Origin: Vibrio sp. DW001
GTDB lineage: Bacteria > Pseudomonadota > Gammaproteobacteria > Enterobacterales > Vibrionaceae
Assembly: GCF_029016285.1 (NCBI RefSeq)
Contig: NZ_CP091976.1
Span: 930,001 to 994,000 of the forward strand
Direction of reading: 5' to 3'
Length of the DNA: 64,000 bases
Shown here: piece by piece, positions 1-8,680 of the stretch
Layout: the number at the start of each line of letters is the position of its first letter
Numbering within the stretch: position 1 is the stretch's first letter
Notes under the pieces: model-generated
Told to the model about the DNA's origin: nothing
Databases searched by the model: none
What the model saw: the letters and a program-made list of their open reading frames with translations, nothing else
Program-made: the position numbers and the translations under genes

Positions 1-645
1 CAATATGGGCAAGCGAAATGGAATGATCCTGAGCTGGTTAAAGCAATGGCCGCGTGGAAGAAACTGTTTGATGATGGTGTCTTTCAAAAAGGGGCGTTGG
101 GTGCACATGCGTATCCAACCGGAGCGCAACTTTTTGCACAGGGTAAAGTCGGTATGATGGCGTTAGGATCGTGGTGGATGCAAGAGAGTAAATTTCCGCC
201 GCCATTGTCGGAATACGTTCAAAACATGGATGGCTTTGATTTCTTCCATCTACCTGCAATGCCAGACTCAGACCGAGTGTCTCCACCTGTTGGTGGTATC
301 GATATTGGATATGGATTGACGGCTAATGGTAAAGAAAATCCAGCCGCTTGGAAGTTCCTTGCCTCTTTGGTTAATGGTGTTGCATTGCAACAAGCACTAA
401 ATGATCTCAATGATCTTCCCGCATTCGTTGGCCACACGCCGAAGGGAGAGATTAGTGCACATGTTGAGTCACTTTCAGCTCGATTTATGAATGATTTAGC
501 AGTAGCAGAGAATCAAAGGTTCGCTAATCCAAGCATATCGGATGCATTAGAGAACGTATTGGCAGGTGTCGCAGCGGGTAGCCTTACGCCCGTTGATGCA
601 ATGGAAAAAATGCAGGCTGCAACAGATAAAGCGCTGACAAAGTAA
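1..645 (+). CDS. ABC transporter sugar-binding protein, C-terminal part
   Basis: Partial gene: the frame is open from base 1 and the start lies outside the window; 214 residues are visible, ending at TAA 643-645. This is the C-terminal lobe of a family-1 extracellular solute-binding protein, a periplasmic receptor that delivers a carbohydrate to a MalFG-type permease. Support includes a GMMALGSWWM segment typical of the hinge region, a WKFLASLVNG helix and an alanine-rich C-terminal helix ending in ATDKALTK. Two MalF/MalG-like permeases, a sugar kinase and an MsmK/UgpC-like ATPase follow on the same strand, so it is the receptor of that importer. The substrate cannot be read from the sequence; the kinase suggests a pentose, pentitol or related sugar. 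Confidence 0.85.
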   Translation, partial: QYGQAKWNDPELVKAMAAWKKLFDDGVFQKGALGAHAYPTGAQLFAQGKVGMMALGSWWMQESKFPPPLSEYVQNMDGFDFFHLPAMPDSDRVSPPVGGIDIGYGLTANGKENPAAWKFLASLVNGVALQQALNDLNDLPAFVGHTPKGEISAHVESLSARFMNDLAVAENQRFANPSISDALENVLAGVAAGSLTPVDAMEKMQAATDKALTK

Positions 646-668
646 CAGGGTAACGAGAATGAGTGAAT

Positions 669-703
669 GATCTGCCACTGAGTGAAGACGTACAGTGGCA
701 ATC
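669..703 (+). terminator. Intra-operon stem-loop after the binding-protein gene
   Basis: TGCCACTG (673-680) pairs exactly with CAGTGGCA (693-700). GAT (669-671) and ATC (701-703) can extend the stem past one bulged base. No T-run follows, so this is more likely an mRNA-stabilising or attenuating hairpin than a full terminator. It lies in the 167-base gap between the receptor and permease genes, where such elements commonly raise receptor expression over permease expression. The function is inferred. Confidence 0.5.
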
Positions 704-812
704 ATCACTAGAAAAGGTTCGATAATTTAAGCATCGTCATAAACCCGTTTATTCATTTATATTAATAACGACGGATGGTGCATCAAAAAGACCGACTCAA
801 GGTGACGTATCG

Positions 813-1751
813 ATGAATTCCACACCTTTGGACATGAATGTCTCTTATGTTAGAAAACGCTCAATATTGCGCCAATTTGGTCGTTATTTATTTTTGGTAC
901 CTGCAACGGTAATATTTATGGTTTTCATCGCTTACCCAATCGCATGGGTGGTCACAAATAGTGCATTTGACGGTGAATCGGTAGCATTAGGTAACTTTGT
1001 AGGGCTACAACATTATCTAACGGTTATTACCGACCCTGTTTTTTGGGTTGTAATGAGAAACATGTTCCTGTGGGCGGCAATCACCATTCCAGTTCAGATG
1101 ATCATTGGTGGTGTGATTGCCTATTATGTTGAGTTTTATACCGAAAGATGGCGTACTTTTTTTCGCACCTTATTCTTTATTCCCGTGGTGACATCCGTCT
1201 CTGTCGTCAGTCTCATTTGGATTCAAATCTACGCGCCTTATTATGGGATAGGACAAGAGTACCTAAAATTATTTGGTATTGAATTGGCCAACTCACCGTT
1301 GGGCGACCCTCAATATACGATCTTCGCCTTAATAGTGGTCAATATTTGGCAATGGACTGGCTTTTCGATGCTGATGTATATCGCAGGGCTGAGTAACTTA
1401 CCAAGAGAGATCTTAGATGCAGCAAGAGTTGACGGTGCGAAGGGGTTGAGGATGGCAGTATCCATCATCATCCCTATGTTGTCATCGTCGACCAAGTCAT
1501 TATTAATGCTCGGCATCATTGGCACCTTACAAACGTTTCCCGTGGTATTTCTTATGACCAATGGTGGGCCAAACCGTGCCAGTGAGATATTTGGTACCTA
1601 CATTTTTAAACAGTCTTTTGTTATTGGTGACTTAGGCGTTGGTGCTGCATTATCCGTCATTGTCTTGTTGATCGCCTTCATTTTATCTGTCCTGCAGATC
1701 GTTTATTTGGGCGGCCAATTTGAAAGCGACAATAAAAGGAATACCCCATGA
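813..1751 (+). CDS. Sugar ABC transporter permease (MalF type)
   Basis: Inner-membrane permease of 312 residues with about six hydrophobic segments, the first near residues 25-48. The cytoplasmic coupling loop is visible as DAARVDGAKG followed by IIIPML, the EAA-type motif that docks on the ATPase. The start ATG at 813 has AAGGTGA at the right distance. The length and the short N-terminus fit the MalF/UgpA-like permeases of family-1 sugar importers rather than E. coli MalF itself, which is much longer. The stop overlaps the next permease gene by four bases, so the two are translationally coupled and probably form the heterodimeric channel. Confidence 0.9.
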   Translation: MNSTPLDMNVSYVRKRSILRQFGRYLFLVPATVIFMVFIAYPIAWVVTNSAFDGESVALGNFVGLQHYLTVITDPVFWVVMRNMFLWAAITIPVQMIIGGVIAYYVEFYTERWRTFFRTLFFIPVVTSVSVVSLIWIQIYAPYYGIGQEYLKLFGIELANSPLGDPQYTIFALIVVNIWQWTGFSMLMYIAGLSNLPREILDAARVDGAKGLRMAVSIIIPMLSSSTKSLLMLGIIGTLQTFPVVFLMTNGGPNRASEIFGTYIFKQSFVIGDLGVGAALSVIVLLIAFILSVLQIVYLGGQFESDNKRNTP

Positions 1752-2584
1752 AGCAATGGCTAAGCAAAGAAAACAGAAAAAGCATCGTTATTCATGTGGT
1801 GCTTTTGGTGTTGTTGATGATCTGGATGATTCCTGAAATTTACATGTTTACCATGGCACTAAGAACGCCTGCGCAAGTTTTTGACCCAAGCCTATTTGTG
1901 TGGCCAATCACTTGGGACAACTTTGTTACCGTGATAGTAGAGAACCCTCTACATGTGTTTTTCATTAACAGCATTATCGTCACTGTGATGACCGTGTTAG
2001 CAGTTATTGTGCTTTCATCACTGTTTGCGTTTGCTATTTCGGTATTAAAATTACCGGGTTCATTGGTACTGTATGCCATTTTGTTGACCACATTGATGGT
2101 GCCTATTGCGTCACTAGTCCTGCCATTGGCGATCCTTTTAAAAAACTTTGATTGGGTGAACCGTTACCTAGGTTTGATATTGCCTTATATCGCATTAGGA
2201 GTGCCATTTTCGGTCGTGGTACTCAAAGCATTTTTTGAAGACTCACCTACAGAGTTGTTTGATGCTGCGAAAGTAGATGGGTGTAATGCCTTTCAGGTCT
2301 ATTGGCATATTGCATTGCCTATGGTTCGTCCTGCATTAGTTTTTGTGGCCATTTGGCAGTTCATCGTGACATGGAACGAGTTTTTTCTTGCGTTAGTTAT
2401 TATGACGGAAACAGAAATGAAAACGATCACTATTATCCCTATGCAATATTCCGGCTTTTATATGGCTAATCCCGGTGCATTGTTTGCCATATTGGCCATT
2501 ATTGCTATCCCCCTCATTTTTCTTTACGTCCTTGTTCAGAAGGCATTCGTCCGTGGGCTTACAGCAGGCGCGGTGAAAGGATAA
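1748..2584 (+). CDS. Sugar ABC transporter permease (MalG type)
   Basis: Second permease subunit, 278 residues, the usual length for MalG/UgpE-like proteins. The N-terminal membrane anchor is at about residues 12-34 and several further helices follow. The coupling motif DAAKVDGCNA followed by IALPMV lies about 80 residues from the C-terminus, as expected. Start ATG 1748 overlaps the stop of the preceding permease (ATGA). It should pair with the 813-1751 product to form the channel. The C-terminal ending GLTAGAVKG is the conserved tail of this subunit type. The kinase gene begins six bases downstream. Confidence 0.92.
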   Translation: MKQWLSKENRKSIVIHVVLLVLLMIWMIPEIYMFTMALRTPAQVFDPSLFVWPITWDNFVTVIVENPLHVFFINSIIVTVMTVLAVIVLSSLFAFAISVLKLPGSLVLYAILLTTLMVPIASLVLPLAILLKNFDWVNRYLGLILPYIALGVPFSVVVLKAFFEDSPTELFDAAKVDGCNAFQVYWHIALPMVRPALVFVAIWQFIVTWNEFFLALVIMTETEMKTITIIPMQYSGFYMANPGALFAILAIIAIPLIFLYVLVQKAFVRGLTAGAVKG

Positions 2585-2589
2585 CAGCC

Positions 2590-4032
2590 ATGAAAGAGAA
2601 ACGAATTTTTGCAGGTTTGGATGTAGGAACCTCATCGATGAAAGCCGTGTTAATAGAGATAGCAAACGACCAATGTAGGGTGTTGTATAGCCAAGGTTGC
2701 CCCTATAACGAATCGGGAACGCCGGAACGCGACCCTGATAAATGGTTGGCGGTTGCTCATCAGCTTCTGGAGCAGTTATTGCAGATTCGAATACCAGATG
2801 CTATTGGATTTACAGGGCAAATGCACACTTTCTTGGCGGTAGATAAACACAACAACACGATTGCACCCGTTAAACTTTGGCTCGACATGGACGGCTTTCA
2901 GGCCTTAAACAAGATAGGTTTATCTCGCCGCCAATGGCTTGAGAGGACAGGCAACATACCTTTGCCTGACTTTACGTTAGCCAAATGGTTGTGGGCGATG
3001 GAACAAGACCCGCACCTGCCTGACAAGGTGTCTCGATTATACTGCGCCAAAGACATCATACGCGCTGGACTAGATCCTAATGCGCCATTTGTTATCGATA
3101 GTAATGAAGCGGCAGGCACTCAATGTTTTGACCCAGCAAATGAACAATGGCAGTCAGACATTATCAAAATGGCCAAGTTGCCCTTGTCTGTTCTGCCCGC
3201 AGTAGTAGACGCACGGACAGAAGCCGGATATCTCGACCTCGCTGATTATGGTAAACAAAGCGAAATGGTCCCACTTATCGTCGGTGCTGGTGATCAAGCT
3301 ACCGCGGCTCGTGCTGTAGGAGGCCACCAAGAGGGGGTTGTTTCTGTTTCTTTGGGCACTTCAGGTGTGTTGTCATTTAATCTCGATAAACAGGCGTTTC
3401 CGAACGTGTGGAAAGGCGACTTTCATTGGTTTCCAATTGGATTTGATGACAAGCAGCAAATCATTGGTACTGTTCCATCACTTGGTAGCACTCTCGACTG
3501 GTTTATGCGCTTACATAATTTGTCGAAACAAACATTTCAGTCTCATTCAATGACGGCTCTAGATCAGAGTTCAAACGTCTATTTTATGCCTTTTATGGCC
3601 GGTATTGGAGCGCCAGAACCTACTCACGATGTTCGTGCCGCTTGGTTTAATGAGTCAACAAGTACTGAGTTGGTCGATCTTATCCGAGCGTTATTCAACG
3701 GAATGGCACTGGAATTTTGTCATATCATTCGTCAGGCCCAACAGCTCAATATCTTTGTGGACAGACTGGTATTTTCTGGTGGCGGCGCACATATCGACGC
3801 TTTATTAGCGATTATTGCTAGTACCACGAATTGTAAGTGCTACAAGATAGATGAGCTCGATGCCAGTGCGATTGGTGCTGCCTTGCTTGCTGCTGATTCA
3901 CAGATAGCAACCAAGCATGTTGTGTTGCCTTGTATAGAAATAAAAACGGCTGACCGACATCCAGTTAGCGACGAATATCGGAAGCAGTGGCAATCATATC
4001 GAGCTTTGTTAAAGCCAAACGGCGCATGTTGA
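2590..4032 (+). CDS. FGGY-family carbohydrate kinase (xylulokinase-like)
   Basis: Cytoplasmic ATP-dependent sugar kinase of 480 residues. The N-terminal phosphate-1 motif reads GLDVGTSSMKAVLIE. GFTGQMH resembles the GQMHG signature of xylulokinases. LWLDMDG follows where the substrate aspartate is expected, and the second domain has SLGTSGVLSF and a late FSGGGAHIDALL segment. The length fits XylB-type kinases (about 480-500). It sits inside an ABC importer operon, between permease and ATPase genes, so it probably phosphorylates the imported sugar or its first metabolite. No isomerase or dehydrogenase is encoded beside it, so xylulose is only one candidate; ribulose or a polyol are others. Confidence 0.8.
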   Translation: MKEKRIFAGLDVGTSSMKAVLIEIANDQCRVLYSQGCPYNESGTPERDPDKWLAVAHQLLEQLLQIRIPDAIGFTGQMHTFLAVDKHNNTIAPVKLWLDMDGFQALNKIGLSRRQWLERTGNIPLPDFTLAKWLWAMEQDPHLPDKVSRLYCAKDIIRAGLDPNAPFVIDSNEAAGTQCFDPANEQWQSDIIKMAKLPLSVLPAVVDARTEAGYLDLADYGKQSEMVPLIVGAGDQATAARAVGGHQEGVVSVSLGTSGVLSFNLDKQAFPNVWKGDFHWFPIGFDDKQQIIGTVPSLGSTLDWFMRLHNLSKQTFQSHSMTALDQSSNVYFMPFMAGIGAPEPTHDVRAAWFNESTSTELVDLIRALFNGMALEFCHIIRQAQQLNIFVDRLVFSGGGAHIDALLAIIASTTNCKCYKIDELDASAIGAALLAADSQIATKHVVLPCIEIKTADRHPVSDEYRKQWQSYRALLKPNGAC

Positions 4033-4078
4033 ACTTGTCCTATTGAGATAAAAGTTAAAACAGAAAATGGAGCACACA

Positions 4079-5173
4079 ATGGCGAACCTTAGTCTAATTA
4101 ATGTGAGTAAAAGTTTCCGTGATACTAAAGTGATCTTACCGTTAGATCTTAGTGTACAAGACGGCGAATTTTGCGTGCTAGTCGGCCCGTCTGGATGCGG
4201 AAAATCAACCTTGCTTCGGATTATTGCCGGTCTCGAAAAAGTCACCAGTGGCAGCGTGTTGATAGATAATGAAAACGTTACCGATGACGAACCAGCAGAC
4301 CGCGCTATCGCGATGGTATTTCAGTCGTATGCGTTATACCCACATATGACCGTGGAACGTAACATCGGCTTCGGTCTTGAAATTGCGGGTATGGATAAAA
4401 AAGAGATTAAAAAACGTGTGCGTACTACTTCAGATACATTACAAATTACTCACTTATTAGAACGCAAACCCAGAGAGCTATCTGGTGGACAGCGTCAGCG
4501 AGTGGCAATAGGGCGTGCAATAAGTCGTAATCCAAAATTATTTTTGCTCGACGAACCATTGTCAAACCTAGATGCAGCGTTACGTGTAGGAATGAGACTT
4601 GAACTGATTAAGCTTAAGCAAAAACTTCAAGCTACCATGGTCTATGTTACGCATGACCAAACGGAAGCGATGACGCTAGCCGATCGTATCGTGATATTAA
4701 ACCAAGGTAGAATTGAGCAACAAGGCACACCATTAGAGATATTTCATAACCCTAGCAACCGTTTTGTTGCCAGTTTCATTGGTATGCCAGCGATGAACTT
4801 TATTCCCGTCACGACAATCGATAACAACAAAGAGGGAGAGACCACAATATTGTGTGAGGGCAGCGAGTTGTCATTTCAATGTGTACAAATGGCTCGTAAT
4901 CACGAAAAGTTGTTGCTCGGTATCCGTCCTGAATATCTGTCATTATCGCTCGAAAATGCTGACTTCTCTTTCGATGCTAAGCTATTTGCGGTCGAATTAT
5001 TAGGCAGTGAGAGTTATCTATATGTGTATTTCGATGATCGAGAGATCATCGTTAAAGGGGGTGAAATACTAACCGTTAAAGTTGGTGACATTATTACTAT
5101 ATACGGCTCCTCGTGTCGTAGTCATTTGTTTAATCAACAAGGCCTTCGAGTATCAAAAGATAAAATTTATTAG
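4079..5173 (+). CDS. Sugar ABC transporter ATP-binding protein (MsmK/UgpC type)
   Basis: ATPase of the importer, about 364 residues. The ABC domain shows Walker [11 protein letters not shown]-loop FQSYALYPHM, signature [14 protein letters not shown], Walker [14 protein letters not shown] and switch histidine VYVTHDQTEAM. A C-terminal OB-fold (TOBE) regulatory domain follows from about residue 235. I place the start at ATG 4079 because GGAG (4069-4072) is ideally spaced for it. The in-frame ATG at 4067 would add MEHT but overlaps that ribosome site. It is the last gene of the operon, and no good rho-independent terminator is seen downstream on the plus strand. Confidence 0.92.
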   Translation: MANLSLINVSKSFRDTKVILPLDLSVQDGEFCVLVGPSGCGKSTLLRIIAGLEKVTSGSVLIDNENVTDDEPADRAIAMVFQSYALYPHMTVERNIGFGLEIAGMDKKEIKKRVRTTSDTLQITHLLERKPRELSGGQRQRVAIGRAISRNPKLFLLDEPLSNLDAALRVGMRLELIKLKQKLQATMVYVTHDQTEAMTLADRIVILNQGRIEQQGTPLEIFHNPSNRFVASFIGMPAMNFIPVTTIDNNKEGETTILCEGSELSFQCVQMARNHEKLLLGIRPEYLSLSLENADFSFDAKLFAVELLGSESYLYVYFDDREIIVKGGEILTVKVGDIITIYGSSCRSHLFNQQGLRVSKDKIY

Positions 5174-5396
5174 AATCCGTTGTAAACATTACCTATCGTT
5201 AGCGATGATAAAAACGCAATAGTGTCCCAATTCTACCGTGCTTTTTGTTCGCCCCAGCAAAACTCGCTATGTTGTATGTCAAAATAGTTTTATTTAAATA
5301 CGTGCCCAGTTAATGGGAGGAATGACAGTACGGAATGAAAGGGATATACACCATTAGGGAAGAATTTAAGAGTCATACGCGATAAGAAAAATAAAA

Positions 5397-5430
5397 AAAA
5401 CCGGCCCAGTGAAGTGAAGAGACCGGTTTT
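5397..5430 (-). terminator. Rho-independent terminator of the gldA/dhaKL operon
   Basis: AAAACCGG (5397-5404) and CCGGTTTT (5423-5430) form the stem. On the minus strand the hairpin is followed by a run of T (the A-run at 5393-5400 on the plus strand). It lies 16 bases past the end of the glycerol dehydrogenase gene and may also act weakly for transcripts arriving from the plus-strand sugar operon. Confidence 0.75.
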
Positions 5431-5445
5431 GGACTTAATTGGTTT

Positions 5446-6528
5446 TTATTTACCCATTTCATGCGCCGTTAAGATAGCGGAAAGTACGGAAGCGGCGGTC
5501 ACCTCGAATGGCATATTGTGGATGGTTTCACCTTCTGCACATGAAGCCTGAGCGACTTCTAATAACTTATCAAGGTTAAGCTCTTTAACGCCCATCATAT
5601 GTAGATTGGTTGGTAGACCAACAGATTTACAGAATGCTAATACTTCCTGAATTTCTGCCATTGGTGCATTCTCTAAAACGAGGTGAACCAAGGTTCCAAA
5701 TGCCACTTTTTCGCCATGGTATAGGTGATGGCACTCTTCTAATTTGGTTAAGCCATTGTGAATCGCGTGAGCAGCAGCCAATCCACTACTTTCAAAACCG
5801 ATCCCACTAAGATAAGTATTGGCTTCAATGATATTTTCAACGGCTGGTGACGTCAGTCCATTTTCGGCTGATAATTTGGCTTTTACTCCATCTTCGATGA
5901 GTGTGTCGTAACACAGTTTTGCAAGGGTTTGAGCTGCACGTGTAGGTGCACCCCCTGCCATTGTTTGACCACCAGAACGTGCATTGGCACGAGCTTCAAA
6001 ATAGGTGGATAGAGCATCACCCATACCTGAAACTAGCAATCTAACTGGCGCTGCAGCAATTATCTTGCTGTCCATAATAACCATGTTAGGGTTACGCGGA
6101 ATCATCAAGTACTCACTGAATTCACCTTCTGGTGTGTAGATAACCGCTAATGCACTCGTTGGCGCATCCGTAGAGGCAATTGTCGGTACAACGACGACAG
6201 GTACATTGCAGTAAAAAGCGATGGATTTAGCCGTATCTAGAGTTTTACCACCACCGATGCCGATGATAACTTGAGACTCGTTGCTTTTTGCTAGTGCAAT
6301 TAGGCGATCGATTTCTACGCGGCTACATTCACCATTAAACTTCTCTAGTACCAACTCACCCTCTGATTGGGCAAAGCTCACTTTTACTTGCTCGCCCACA
6401 AGCCCTGTTACGAAATCATCTGCAATTGCTAAGGCTTTTTGCCCAAGTGGTTTAACATAATCGCCGATGCTAGCAAGTGCGTTTTCGCCTTGAACATATT
6501 TGCTTGGAGAAATGATAATCTTATCCAT
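5446..6528 (-). CDS. gldA: Glycerol dehydrogenase (first copy)
   Basis: Iron-containing-alcohol-dehydrogenase-fold enzyme, 360 residues, that oxidises glycerol to dihydroxyacetone with NAD+. GIGGGKTLDTAKS is the nucleotide-binding glycine-rich loop. Metal ligands expected for GldA are present as Asp in SGMGDALS and His in AAAHAIHNG and HHLYHGEK. It is transcribed with the upstream DHA kinase (60-base gap), giving a two-step glycerol to DHA phosphate route. A paralogue, roughly three quarters identical by eye, lies at 53267-54352 beside the PTS-type kinase. Start ATG 6528 begins MDKIIISPSKY, the same N-terminus as the paralogue. Confidence 0.93.
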   Translation of the reverse strand: MDKIIISPSKYVQGENALASIGDYVKPLGQKALAIADDFVTGLVGEQVKVSFAQSEGELVLEKFNGECSRVEIDRLIALAKSNESQVIIGIGGGKTLDTAKSIAFYCNVPVVVVPTIASTDAPTSALAVIYTPEGEFSEYLMIPRNPNMVIMDSKIIAAAPVRLLVSGMGDALSTYFEARANARSGGQTMAGGAPTRAAQTLAKLCYDTLIEDGVKAKLSAENGLTSPAVENIIEANTYLSGIGFESSGLAAAHAIHNGLTKLEECHHLYHGEKVAFGTLVHLVLENAPMAEIQEVLAFCKSVGLPTNLHMMGVKELNLDKLLEVAQASCAEGETIHNMPFEVTAASVLSAILTAHEMGK

Positions 6529-6588
6529 GGATTTTTTCCTTATTAAAAAAGTGTTCGATCAATTTGGCTTAATAATCAAAAGATCGTG

Positions 6589-8220
6589 TTATTTAAATAT
6601 TGCAAATACGTTTTCTACCGCAACGGCACCCGGGTCTTTAACACCACGGAGGCTTTCACTGTTGAGGTAAGCTGAACGGCCTGCTTTTGCTTCTAACATT
6701 TGCGCAGTGCTATCTGCACCTACTTTTGCAGCTTGAACTGCAGAAGAAATGTTTTCATCTCTTAACGCTAATAATGCGGGTTCTAATGCATCGATCATGG
6801 TGCGGTCGCCAACTTTGGCGCCACCAAAGAACTTCATTTGCTCTAAACCACTAAGCAATGCTTCTGGTAAATCTTGATGTTTACCAAAATGAGTGCCAGC
6901 TGCGGTGAAGAAGATGGAGAGTAAGATACCGCTTGAACCACCCATAGACATAGCAAGGTGCTCACCAACGAGCTCAAGCAGTTTTTGAACATCGGCCAAA
7001 GGTAAGTTCTTATTGTTTAGTTCTTGCTGTACTTTTAATGCACCAGACGAGAAAGTCGATCCTGTATCACCGTCACCTACAAGGGCATCAAGACGGTTTA
7101 ATTCCGACTTCAGCTCAATGATGGTGTCGCAGATTTGTCCAACAATGGATTCAACACCAGCGGACTGAGAAGGGGTAAACTCAACACTGTTTGATACTTT
7201 TTCTATGGTAATAGGTGCGCATTCATTAACTGTCATTCCGTGGGACCAAGACTCTACAGACACTGGCGCCAATAATGCTTTCTCTATGTCATCGGTCAGG
7301 ACAACGCAAGAAAGTGAAAAACCTTTCATATCGATCGCGGTAACGAAAGGTTTTGGCCCAAATAGATACTGCATGCTTTTGCCCAAAGATGATTCCACGA
7401 CATCTTTCGTCAGCAAGCTCATCTCTAAAGGAGAGGTTCCGCCTAAGTTATTTAACAATAGTGCGTGTTTTTGATTATTGGTTTTTTCTAATAATTTTTC
7501 AGCTAATACTTCAACAACCGTATTGCAATGGTCAATATCTATGATGGCAATGCCAGGTTCACCATGAATGCCTAACCCCAGTTCCGCTTTGTGTGGAGGA
7601 ACACGATCTTCACTCTCTTCGCCCGGAACGTGACAGCTAGTAATGGCGACACCAATACTACTGACGTTTTCATTACATATTTCGGCATTACGTCGAACGT
7701 CTTCTAAACTTGCATCTTGTTGTGCGTAATATCCAGCAACTTTATGAACAAATACTGTGCCTGCAATGCCTCTAGGCTGTTTGCTGTCCTTTATTGAGAT
7801 GTCATCATTGACGATGACCATTTCCACTTTGTAGCCTAATTTTTTCGCTTTCTCTGCCGCTAAGCCGAAATTTAATCTGTCTCCTGTGTAGTTTTTAACT
7901 ATCAGCAAACAACCCGCTTCTCCGGTAACATAAAGAATAGCGTTCAATACTGCCTCAACACTTGGAGAGGCGAAAACGTCACCGCATACCGCAGCCGTTA
8001 GCATACCTTCCCCAACAAAACCTGCGTGGGCGGGTTCATGCCCTGCACCACCGCCGGATATCAGCGCAACCTTGCTCTTATCCCAGTCTTTTCTGATGAC
8101 AACACGGATATGCTCGTCTATGTTTAATCGGGTTAAATTATCATGTTGGTTGCTATAAATAAGGCCGTCGATTGCATCACTAACTAGCGTTTTACGCTCA
8201 TTAAAAAATAATTTTGACAT
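6589..8220 (-). CDS. ATP-dependent dihydroxyacetone kinase (DhaK-DhaL fusion)
   Basis: Single-chain DHA kinase of 543 residues. The N-terminal DhaK domain (about 1-335) has GGGAGHEP (His61) and the substrate-binding LGLGIHGEPG, in which His219 should bond covalently to DHA. The C-terminal DhaL domain (about 355-543) has the Mg-ATP aspartates in VGDGDTGSTF (383, 385), then GGSSGILLS and GDRTMIDAL. Fused DhaK-DhaL enzymes use ATP directly, unlike the three-subunit PTS form at 54616-58723. It forms an operon with gldA downstream. FAD-AMP lyase activity has been described for some fused family members, but nothing here decides that. Confidence 0.92.
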   Translation of the reverse strand: MSKLFFNERKTLVSDAIDGLIYSNQHDNLTRLNIDEHIRVVIRKDWDKSKVALISGGGAGHEPAHAGFVGEGMLTAAVCGDVFASPSVEAVLNAILYVTGEAGCLLIVKNYTGDRLNFGLAAEKAKKLGYKVEMVIVNDDISIKDSKQPRGIAGTVFVHKVAGYYAQQDASLEDVRRNAEICNENVSSIGVAITSCHVPGEESEDRVPPHKAELGLGIHGEPGIAIIDIDHCNTVVEVLAEKLLEKTNNQKHALLLNNLGGTSPLEMSLLTKDVVESSLGKSMQYLFGPKPFVTAIDMKGFSLSCVVLTDDIEKALLAPVSVESWSHGMTVNECAPITIEKVSNSVEFTPSQSAGVESIVGQICDTIIELKSELNRLDALVGDGDTGSTFSSGALKVQQELNNKNLPLADVQKLLELVGEHLAMSMGGSSGILLSIFFTAAGTHFGKHQDLPEALLSGLEQMKFFGGAKVGDRTMIDALEPALLALRDENISSAVQAAKVGADSTAQMLEAKAGRSAYLNSESLRGVKDPGAVAVENVFAIFK

Positions 8221-8680
8221 TGAAAATTCCTTGTATTTATATGTGAAATCTAAATTTCTCAGTATTCGTAGACTTGAGTTCCCAGAGACATACTACCGGA
8301 CGTTGGACAAGAACCTCATGATGTGAGGCAATTAGAAGCGACTCTTGTACAACAACAAACCAAAGCGTACAGACGGTTAAGTTTTGCTGATTTTTGATTA
8401 ACATGCCAATTTCATGCCAAATGAAGGTGTTATTTTAACCAGTTGATAATTAATGATAAAAATTGAAAATAACAATAGGTGTTGTCGATTTGTTCATTGT
8501 GCTGTGAGCATTTTGTTAATGCGGTGAACAATTTGTTAGCTAGGGTGAAGGGAAGGAGGTGAAAAAATTAACAATACGATGGGGCTTGTGGGGATATGAT
8601 GGCAAATGCCTAATATTGGGGTACCATAATTGCATTTACTGCAAATATGAGCCAATTTTAATAGTATCAATATAATTATT
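8221..8680. promoter_or_regulatory. Divergent intergenic region between dhaKL and the binding-protein gene
   Basis: A 460-base gap that must hold the minus-strand promoter for dhaKL-gldA and the plus-strand promoter for 8681-11868. Two direct repeats of the form GTGARCAWTTTGTTA start at 8504 and 8524, exactly 20 bases apart, and a looser TTTGTT copy is at 8489-8494. This spacing would put them on the same DNA face, as for tandem activator or repressor sites. A strong purine-rich ribosome-binding-like sequence (GGAAGGAGGTG, 8551-8561) stands without an obvious long gene. I do not see a DhaR-type regulator gene nearby. Confidence 0.4.
8559..8675 (+). CDS. Candidate 38-codon upstream ORF
   Basis: Possible small ORF starting at GTG 8559 within the purine-rich GGAAGGAGGTG and ending at TAA 8673-8675, five bases before the ATG of the binding-protein gene at 8681. 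The peptide would begin MKKLTIRWGLWGYD and contains NCIYCKYEP. It may couple translation to 8681, which has no Shine-Dalgarno sequence of its own. The main doubt is that the best ribosome-binding sequence overlaps the GTG; the usable upstream one is GAAGGG (8547-8552). It could equally be a non-coding leader. Confidence 0.2.
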   Translation: MKKLTIRWGLWGYDGKCLILGYHNCIYCKYEPILIVSI

